Below, one piece after another: positions 49,022-55,000 of a stretch of 55,000 nt of DNA. Source of the DNA: Prorocentrum cordatum (lineage: Eukaryota; Sar; Dinophyceae; Prorocentrales; Prorocentraceae); contig CAUYUJ010017904.1 in assembly GCA_963575745.1 (NCBI GenBank), forward strand, positions 286,508 to 341,507, read 5' to 3'. The notes under the pieces are model-generated. The model worked only from the letters and a program-made list of their open reading frames with translations, was not told where the DNA came from and did not search any database. The translations under genes and the position numbers were made by a program. Position 1 is the first letter of the stretch; every line of letters starts with the position of its first letter.

Positions 49022-51717
49022 GGGCCCCCGGATTTAAGGAGCACGGCTTTGTGATCCTGCTGGACGCCCTGGCCCACGAGAAGGCCGCCAGGGTGCTGGC
49101 AGACTGCCACGCGGTCGCACGCCAGATGGTGTCCGACACTCGCCCCAGGGGCAACCGGCACGGCGGCGGCCGCTACTCCTTCGGAACAGCGTCATCCACA
49201 GGCAGCATGCTGCACATCGCCGCGCCGGGGAAGTGTCCACACGTCCTTCGAGCCGGGGGCGTGCCCCCGAGAATCTACAGAAGGGCTGGATGTGGATCTG
49301 CCTTCCCGCCCTCGCGGGGGCGGGGCTCGGTATCCCTGCATCTGGTGCTCCGAGAGTCGGAAACCGATGCGTGACCTCCGCCCCTCGAGGCACTCGATTT
49401 TCACAGGCACCTGGGGGGTGCACGTGGTAGCTTATTCTTCCCACTGGGAGGGAGAAAATGACCACCTTCACTTCTCGAAACCATCTGTTGACAGCTTCCT
49501 CGGGAGGTATGGAAGTGGTGAGAGTTCCACCCAGCTCTCAGCGAGTGGTCGTCGAGGGCACGCCCGCAGCCCGCTGCAGCCTGCAGACTGGCGGGACGTG
49601 GACACGTCCCCGGCGCGACGCATCCCGTCTTTCGCGACCTGCCTGCTCAACAACTGGGCAGTGCTGGCCACCGTGGAGGCCATCTTCGAGCTCCGGCCCA
49701 GCGCGCCGCCGGGGCGCCCCGGCGGCGCACCACCGCCGGGGTTCCGGTGCGTGAGCGGTGGGGGCGACTTCGTGCTGGCTGGGGAGAGGCGGCCGGCCAC
49801 GGAGCGTCGACTCGGGGGCGGCCGGGGGGGGTGGGCGGGGTGGGCATCATGGCCGGGGCCAGGAGTTCTCCCAGAGTTCGTGGCCACGTCTTTCGTTTGT
49901 CAGCGGGCCCCCTGGTCCCGCCTCCCCGCCCGCGTGCAGCGTGCCATGATGCGCCCTGCCCCCCCCCCCCCCTCGGTCCTTCCTGGCCCCCCTCGACGGG
50001 GAGCCCAGCGATTCCAGTTGACTTCGTGCCCCCAGGGCCCCCATTCAGGGCACCGGGGCCGTCAACCAGCGGCTCAGGTTGAGAACCCAGACGTGACGTA
50101 CTGATTTTTTCAGGACGGCGTCCTCGGAAGTCCGGACCCTTTCCCTGGGGCCGGTTTGTCATCCTGAGTCGTTTTTTGGCGGCCCCGGGGCCCGGTATAA
50201 GGGCCCCCAGGGACCGAAAATCGCGAAAAACCTTCGTCCCGATTTCTTTTCGACGCGATCATGTCTGGGAAAGGCTCGCCTCCCCCCCCCTCTTCCTGTC
50301 CCCTTTCCGGACCCCGGGGGCCGTCGGCGAGCGAAGCTCGGAAGGAGAGAAGCGGCTGCAGGTCCTGGAGGAAGAGCCGCCGGGCTTTCTCCAGGGCCCG
50401 TGGCCCACCGGGGGCCCGTCTCCTGCGTGGCATGCCAGGCGGTTCCAGCTCATGCACAACGACCTCGGCTCGGTCAAGAGGGAGGACCGCCGCCGGGGGA
50501 CTCCGCAGTCGGGGCGCGGAGGAAGGAGCCCTTTTCGTTGGGCAGGGGCTCGGTGTTCCTGGATGGTTTTGCAGTTTGACTCAGGTTTTCCGTCGGTTTC
50601 CAGTGGGAGTGCAACTTCTGGGGACGGGGGGCCTCGTTCCTTGCTAAGGGCTCCTCAACGCCCCAACTGTACCCCCAGCCCACCCGTCCTGGAGGCCTTT
50701 CTCTTTGGAGGGCCTCGGGCTGCGCTTTGGTGTGGGTGTCCCTGACCTTCCAGGAGGGCTAAAAATAGCACAAACCTATCCCAAAAGCTATTCTACGTCT
50801 TGGTTTTCGGCTGCTTCGCTTCGTTTTTAGGTTTTTTTGCCTCCAGTGCCAAAAAGTAGCGCTCTGGAAGGTCAGGGTTTGGAGGGCCTCGGGCTGCGCT
50901 TTGGTGTGTGGGTGTGCCTTCCCGGACCCCCGGAGGGCTGGGCGTGCCCAGACCCAGCGTGCCCAGGGGCACGCCACCGCCCAGGCCTTTGGACAGGCGC
51001 CCGAGCGGCTGGGGCCGCAGATCGCGCCGCGTCGCCGGGTGTCCTCTGTGCCGACGGCGCCGATGCATCGGCGCTGCGGCGCGATGGTCCGACCCTGCCC
51101 TGGCCTTCCAGAGAGCTATGCTTTTAGCACTGGAGACCCAACAACCAAACAAAAAGACGGAGCGAAACAGCCTGAAACCAAGACGCAGAATAGCCTTTGG
51201 GATAGGTTTTTAAGTCGGGTGCTGTTTGTTAGCCCTCCTGGAAGGTCAGGGTGGCGACACATCTGGGAGGCCTCCATCGATCCTCTTGGGCCACGCCCCC
51301 CTGGGGGATGCGGATGGACCCCCCGGCGCGGAGGACGACGAGCACTTGCCGCCGCCGCTGGTGTCCGTCAACTTCTGTGTGGAAGACATCACGGGGGAGA
51401 ACGGCCCCATGCGGATGGTGCCAGGGACGCAGCGGAGCAACGGCCACTGGGCCGGGAGCCCAGTAGAGCAGGCCGACTGGCGGGCTTCGCGGCTCTTCCC
51501 CCTGCCCGCCGGGGCGGCCATCGTGCGCGACGTCCGCACGCTGCACGCCGGGAGCCCGAACTTCTCCGGGCGCCCCCGCTTCTTGCCGGCCGTGGAGTTT
51601 ACGTCGCTGCGGTTCCTCGGGACCCCCAAGGGCTCCGGCTACGTCCGCCAGGCGTCGATGCCCCGCGCCTTGTTTCTGCGGCTGCGCCGCGCCACGCGGC
51701 GGCGGGTCGATCCCAGG
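49022..51717 (+). CDS. Phytanoyl-CoA dioxygenase (PhyH) family protein, at least four predicted exons
   Basis: The predicted exons are about 49022-49218, 49580-49788, 50439-50472 and 51250 to about 51717. Exon 1 has the family N-terminal pattern FKEHGFVILLDALAHEKAAR and GRYSFGTASSTGSMLH. Exon 2 ends GGGDFVLAGER. Exon 3 (34 nt) supplies FQLMHND, the HxD iron ligands (His 50455-50457, Asp 50461-50463). Exon 4 has PPPLVSVNFCVEDITGENGP, MRMVPGTQRSNGHW and VRDVRTLHAGSP, the distal His ligand (51544-51546), then RPR for 2-oxoglutarate binding. The fold is therefore complete for an Fe(II)/2-oxoglutarate oxygenase that hydroxylates a small or acyl substrate; the exact substrate is unknown. Introns 1 and 2 read as GC-AG; intron 3 as GT-AG or GC-AG. 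The true start is probably in an upstream exon, and the end after MPRALFLRL is uncertain. Confidence 0.85.
49219..49579 (+). other. PhyH intron 1 (predicted GC-AG)
   Basis: CACATC|GCCGCG and GCTGCAG|CCTGCA join SMLHI to PADWRDVD in phase 0. GCTGCA occurs near both junctions. Alternative placements within a few bases exist. Confidence 0.55.
49789..50438 (+). other. PhyH intron 2 (predicted GC-AG, AGGCGG at both ends)
   Basis: GGGAGAG|GCGGCC and ATGCCAG|GCGGTT share AGGCGG. Only a splice within this repeat joins VLAGER to RFQLMHND without a frame change. The intron contains an M15 copy (50113-50225). Confidence 0.75.
50113..50225. repeat. M15 dispersed repeat copy
   Basis: GGACGGCGTCCTCGGAAGTC, CCCTGGGGCCGGTTTGTCAT and CCTGAGTCGTTTTTTGG occur in the same order as other copies. 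Confidence 0.7.
50439..50472 (+). CDS. PhyH exon 3, 34-nt micro-exon with the HxD iron-binding motif
   Basis: It encodes RRFQLMHNDLGS (the first Arg shared with exon 2). It is far too short for usual gene callers, but without it the oxygenase would lack two iron ligands. Confidence 0.75.
50473..51249 (+). other. PhyH intron 3, containing two M1 elements
   Basis: TCG|GTCAAG starts it. The last bases CTGGAAGGTCAG are the right inverted end of M1 copy b, so the acceptor AG belongs to the mobile element. GAGGGCCTCGGGCTGCGCTT occurs on both sides of M1 copy a (50707 and 50881), a long direct duplication. Confidence 0.65.
50741..50876. mobile_element. M1 MITE, copy a
   Basis: CCTGACCTTCCAG and CTGGAAGGTCAGG are perfect 13-bp inverted ends. 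The interior has AAACCTATCCCAAAAGCTAT and TCTACGTCTTGGTTTTCGGC. It is in reverse orientation relative to copies b-d. Confidence 0.9.
51099..51251. mobile_element. M1 MITE, copy b (overlaps the PhyH exon 4 acceptor)
   Basis: CCTGGCCTTCCAG and CTGGAAGGTCAGG are its ends. Exon 4 of PhyH begins at its last base pairs. Confidence 0.9.
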
Positions 51718-51777
51718 GTCGTGGCCAGAGGTTCGGGTCGGGCGAAGCGGGGGAGGAGGCCGTCGGGATCTTTTGGA

Positions 51778-51959
51778 TACAGTGGAGGCCCATGGCAAGA
51801 AGCACCCTGCTTGCCCTCAGGGTGCCCTGTGTTTCTTGGGTTTCGATGGCTTCGCTATGGAAAGCGTGACGTTCCCATACCAAAAATCAGTGGACTTCCT
51901 GGGGTCTCAGGGTTGGGTTTCTTGTGGAAGGTTTCTTTTGTGGACTGGCCTCCACTGTA
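51778..51959. mobile_element. M2 MITE, copy a
   Basis: TACAGTGGAGGCC and GGCCTCCACTGTA are perfect 13-bp inverted ends. The interior TCAGGGTTGGGTTTCTTGTG is shared with 22709-22858. Confidence 0.9.
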
Positions 51960-52152
51960 GCGTGTCGCGCCGCCGTTTCTGGCCCACCACGCTTCGGCCC
52001 GACACGCACGTCCCCAGTCAAAAGGCTCAGCGTCCTGCGCTCTCCCGAGCCTCCCCCCCCGCGGAGCGGAACTACACGCTTTCCACTCGTAAGGCACAGC
52101 GTGTCGCCGGGGCCGCCGCCGCGACACGCTGAGCAGAAGTTCCCGACCGTAG
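51960..52152. mobile_element. M6 MITE, copy d (left end cut by M2)
   Basis: GCGTGTCGCGCCGCCG starts directly after M2. GGCCGCCGCCGCGACACGCT, GTTCCCGACCGTAG ends it. Confidence 0.85.
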
Positions 52153-52296
52153 GGAACAGGGGGGGTACGACAACATTTGCCTCGTGCAGCTGGTCTCGGC
52201 CCTGGCGCTGGGAGAACCTTCTGCGCGAGCTGAGTCGCTAGCCCCCCTCTTTTCCCAGATGCTCGGCGGCCTGCTGATTTCAGTGCGGGGTCCGTG
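52153..52296 (+). CDS. Putative internal exon, unknown protein
   Basis: The M6 end ACCGTAG gives the acceptor, and CCGTG|GTAAGTCC is a near-perfect donor at 52297. Between them the frame reads EQGGYDNICLVQLVSALALG, EPSARAESLAPLFSQMLGGL and LISVRGPW, a hydrophobic, helix-rich, GC3-biased segment. It could be a further exon of the PhyH gene or belong to another gene; the phase needed upstream (two bases of a codon) is not matched by the exon 4 end I favour. Confidence 0.55.
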
Positions 52297-52519
52297 GTAA
52301 GTCCCTCCGCCTCTTCCCCAGAGCCAGCTTGTCGTCCTGACCTGACTCGTTTCTCTAGGGGCCGGGTGCCCGAAGCTGCCCCCCCCCCCGCCCCCTTTTC
52401 CCTATAGAGGCCTCCCAGATGGGGTTCGGAGCAGCTGGGGCCGGACCCCGTTGGGGAGGCCTCCCCAGCTATGACCGCGTCGCAAAAGAAGATCAGGACG
52501 GCAAGTTTTGCATTGAACT

Positions 52520-52625
52520 TCAGCCCCCGGGGGGCCCTCGCCGGGCCCCGGGACCGTCAACAGAGTCGATCCAGGACGAACAACCGGCCCCTGGGGAAGG
52601 GGTCTGGACTTCCGGGGGCGGCGCA
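52520..52625. repeat. M15 dispersed repeat copy (reverse orientation)
   Basis: GGGCCCCGGGACCGTCAACA, CAGGACGAACAACCGGCCCC and GGGTCTGGACTTCCG match the inverse of 50113-50225. Confidence 0.7.
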
Positions 52626-52639
52626 CACACTGCCGATAA

Positions 52640-52890
52640 TCAGCACGTCGCACGTCTGGGTCTGCATTGCTGCCGCCCGCGGGCCGAGAGGTCCGGTGGT
52701 CGCAGGCTTCAAGCGAGGCTAGCGCCTCGCGGAGCACCGGAGGCCGCGCAGCGGCCGCGGCGGCGGCCCGCCGCCGTGCCCGCCGCGAGGCGGGGCGCCG
52801 AGAGAGCGCGCCCGCGGCGGGGCCTCGGCGGAGCGGCGTGGCCAGGCGTGGGCGCCCGGCGTGGCGGCGTGCCAACATGGGCGTCTCCAT
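52640..52890 (-). CDS. Putative minus-strand first exon, Arg/Ala-rich leader
   Basis: From ATG at 52888-52890 (minus strand) the frame reads METPMLARRHAGRPRLATPL, then RRGPAAGALSRRPASRRARR and PPVLREALASLEACDHRTSR. Arg/Ala/Ser-rich starts like this are typical of organelle-targeted proteins. The plus strand is also open here, so the strand is uncertain. Confidence 0.3.
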
Positions 52891-52897
52891 GCCTCAA

Positions 52898-53147
52898 GCA
52901 GCGGCGAAGCGCCGTGGCGTGCCTATAGTATGCCCACCAGAGAATGTTCTGGGAACGTGTTTTTTTGTGGTCTGCACGAGATGTTCTTGGGTCATTTCTG
53001 GCCGATGTTGAAGTCTTGCTTTAAGACATCGGGCTTTACGTTCTAAGGACACTGTTTTGGTTCTCAGAACATTTGTCGGTTTCTAGGAACATGCCGTGGT
53101 AGGCCAATAGAACTGCCGGCGCGGTCGGTCCCTGCTCGAATGCCGGG
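52898..53147. mobile_element. M8 repeat element, copy c
   Basis: AAGCAGCGGCGAAGCGCCGT begins it and GCGGTCGGTCCCTGCTCG ends it. Confidence 0.8.
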
Positions 53148-53198
53148 GGGGAGAGGGGGCCGGGCCCCGATGGGGCGGGAGGCATTGCCGAAAAGGGG

Positions 53199-53248
53199 CC
53201 CTGACCTTCCAGAGAGCTATCTTTTAGCACTGGAGACTTCAACATCGG
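53199..53248. mobile_element. M1 MITE fragment
   Basis: CCCTGACCTTCCAGAGAGCT and TTTTAGCACTGGAGACTTCA are the left end only. It is cut by the inverted M8 piece. Confidence 0.75.
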
Positions 53249-53352
53249 CCAGAAATGTCCGAAGAACATCTCGTGCAGACCACAAAAAAGAGGTTATTAG
53301 AACATTGTCTGGTGGGCCTATAGGCACGCCAGGACGCTTCGCCACTGCTTGA
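53242..53352. mobile_element. M8 fragment, inverted
   Basis: CAGAAATGTCCGAAGAACAT, TCTCGTGCAGACCACAAAAA and CCAGGACGCTTCGCCACTGC are the inverse of the start of M8 copy c. Confidence 0.8.
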
Positions 53353-53501
53353 CCCTGACCCTCCAGAAAGCTATCTTTTAGCACGGGAGGCCCAACAATC
53401 CAAAAAGACGGAGCGAAACAGCATGAAACCAAGACGTAGAATAGCTTTTGGGATAGGTTTTTAAATCGGGTGTTTTTTTTTGCCTTCCTGGAAGGCCAGG
53501 G
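53353..53501. mobile_element. M1 MITE, copy c
   Basis: CCCTGACCCTCCAG and CTGGAAGGCCAGGG ends, with AGACGGAGCGAAACAGCATG inside. Confidence 0.9.
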
Positions 53502-53572
53502 TTCCGAAAAGGAAGGGATCCCCTCCGACCGGGCCAGGCCCCGGTGGGGCGGGAGGCATTGCCGAAAAGGAA

Positions 53573-53744
53573 CCCTGACCTTCCATAGAGCTATGTTTTG
53601 GCACTGGAGGCCAAACAATTAAAAAAAAAAAAAAAAAGAAGAAGAAAAGACGAAGCGAAACAGCCCGAAACCCAGACGTAGAATAGCCTTTGGGGTAGGC
53701 TTTTCAGTCAGGTGTTATTTTTTAGCCCTCCTGGAAGGGCAGGG
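53573..53744. mobile_element. M1 MITE, copy d (with poly-A expansion)
   Basis: CCCTGACCTTCCATAG and CTGGAAGGGCAGGG ends. A run of about 17 A residues (53620-53636) lengthens it. The flank AACTGTACCCCCAGCCCAC is the same as at 50661. Confidence 0.9.
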
Positions 53745-53928
53745 AACTGTACCCCCAGCCCACTGGTCCTGGAGGCCTTCCTCTTTGGAGGGCCTCGGGC
53801 TGTGCTTTGGTGTGTGGGTGTGCCTTCCCGGCCCCCCGGAGTGCGTCGATTGGCGTCGATGATTCTCGAGTCGCAAGAGTCAGCAATATGGTATAGGAGG
53901 CTCCCATGAGTTGCCGCAGAAGAGGAAT

Positions 53929-54074
53929 GGTGATGGGCCTGTTTTCCACCACCACCACCAGCATACGTTGGAGGGGGGAAGGAGGTGGAGGATGAGGACG
54001 AGGAGGAAGAGGAGAAGAGGAGGACCCCCTCCCCCTCCCACTTATGGTAGTGGCGGTGGAAAACAAGCCCACCA
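53929..54074. mobile_element. M12 MITE, copy b
   Basis: GGTGATGGGCCTGTTTTCCA and TGGAAAACAAGCCCACC ends enclose GGA-rich sequence. It is related to the element forming hydrolase intron 1. Confidence 0.75.
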
Positions 54075-54319
54075 GCTGGGGTCTGGCCCAGGGCGGGGAG
54101 CATCGGCCTCCGATCGCCCATGTCTCGTCGATGGGCGCCTGGGCGCCCTGGCCTGCTCGGGAGCGTGCGATTCTCTGCCGTCGAGGGGCTATCGCCGATC
54201 CATCGGCGATGCATTGCCGATTCCAGGTCGATCTTTGTCCCTCAGCCAGCCCACCCCTCTCCCCTGAGATCCGACGCTCCCCCAAAAGTAGAGCAGACGG
54301 TTTCCGGCCGTTTTCGGCC

Positions 54320-54405
54320 TCCTGGGGGCCCTAGCCGGGCTTCGGGAGCGTCGACAAACGATTCAGGACGAGAAACCGGCCCTGGAGAAGTGGTCCGGAC
54401 CTCTG
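54320..54405. repeat. M15 dispersed repeat copy (reverse orientation)
   Basis: GGGCCCTAGCCGGGCTTCGG, TTCAGGACGAGAAACCGGCC and AGTGGTCCGGACC. Confidence 0.65.
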
Positions 54406-54599
54406 GGGCCCACGCATCGAAAACATTGGAGCAGCGGGATGACTGGGTCGTCGGCTACACGTCAAGTCGGGGGGGGCAAAGAGGGGGGTGATGACTAGAG
54501 GGGGGCGGATATCATGGCGTGGGCTATGACATTTCCCCGGATCTCATGGCGCCTCTTCTTGTTTCAATACGTTCCCTGGCCCCCCCCCTGGGGCCGCGC

Positions 54600-54800
54600 A
54601 CATGCCGCCAGCCATGATCTGCACCCCCCCCTCTTGGACACCCCCGTCCTGGCCGCCCCCGATGAAGCAGGGACCTCTCTGCCCAGCCACGCGGACGGGT
54701 CCCCGGAGAGACCGCGATGCGGCGGCGGCGCTGCGCGCGCGGCCGGGCTCGGCCTGCCCGCGGCCCCCGGCAGGGGCGCACCGCGGGGGGTCGCTCCTGC
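54600..54800 (+). CDS. Putative exon, unknown protein
   Basis: The plus frame reads AASHDLHPPLLDTPVLAAPD, EAGTSLPSHADGSPERPRCG and AAGLGLPAAPGRGAPRGVAP with strongly GC-ending codons. It is bounded on the right by the M5 element at 54859. No domain is recognised. Confidence 0.35.
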
Positions 54801-54858
54801 GCGTGGCCGATGTCGTTTCCCCTGGCGTCGGGTGTCTTCGATTGGGGGCTATCAACTG

Positions 54859-55000
54859 AAGTCGGGCCAGGCCCTCTACAGGGGGGATATTCAAAAATAG
54901 TCAAAAAGTAGTCTGGGGACTACTTTCTTTTAATTTCAATATTATGTATATGGAGTATTTTTAATTTTTCGCCCATAACCCCCCTGTAGGGGGACACTCC
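54859..55000. mobile_element. M5 MITE, copy d, truncated by the window end
   Basis: GAAGTCGGGCCAGGCCCTCT on the left and CCCCTGTAGGGGGACACTCC on the right. The last bases lie beyond the window. Confidence 0.85.

Noticed and set aside
1-55000. Spliced-leader, 5S, U6 and rRNA genes
   Set aside because: No match to the dinoflagellate leader core GTAGCCATTTTGGCTCAAG or to rRNA-like blocks was found by eye.

Overview
The window looks like nuclear DNA from a dinoflagellate. A Prorocentrum-like core dinoflagellate is my best guess; this is inference from style, not from a marker gene. The sequence is GC-rich and has no operons, bacterial gene packing or ribosome-binding sites. Coding sequence occurs as short islands with strongly GC-ending third positions, separated by introns. 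Many introns read best with GC-AG ends, and very many short inverted-repeat (MITE-like) elements lie in and between the exons. No rRNA, tRNA, spliced-leader RNA, CRISPR array or bacterial feature was recognised.

Layout. 0-3.3 kb: microsatellites, small tandem repeats and two isolated exon candidates. 3.3-7.5 kb: about 1-kb macro-repeats, each ending in a CACATAG-type minisatellite. 7.7-13.3 kb: exon candidates interleaved with families M3, M5, M6, M7, M8, M9 and M11. 13.9-16.8 kb: an in-frame 30/31-residue tandem repeat, a hairpin, and a fold-back element filled with a GGGACAGTGGT minisatellite. 16.9-17.1 kb: the last two exons of an unknown gene, with a compact 64-bp GT-AG intron. 17.1-20.7 kb, minus strand: a broken LINE-like element with an endonuclease domain. 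20.7-26.8 kb: fold-back elements, nested MITE insertions and long microsatellites, including a TTAGC array. 27.2-32.0 kb: a five-exon alpha/beta-hydrolase gene. 32.4-43.0 kb: a satellite (C) split by an 8.9-kb composite satellite made of five A units and 22 B units. 43.5-46.75 kb: a three-exon unknown gene between long inverted minisatellite arms. 47-49 kb: repeats and one exon candidate. 49.0-51.7 kb: a phytanoyl-CoA dioxygenase-family gene in at least four exons. 51.8-55.0 kb: dense MITEs and further exon candidates.

The two recognisable genes are independent single-enzyme genes (a serine hydrolase and an Fe(II)/2-oxoglutarate oxygenase), with nothing to suggest a shared pathway. What links the window is introner-like biology. 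Inverted-repeat elements with short direct repeats at their edges sit inside genes, and removing them between AG|GC or AG|G boundaries restores the reading frame at phase-consistent junctions. Family names M1-M16 and satellites A, B and C are labels made for this report. All splice sites are predictions from sequence; none has transcript support here.
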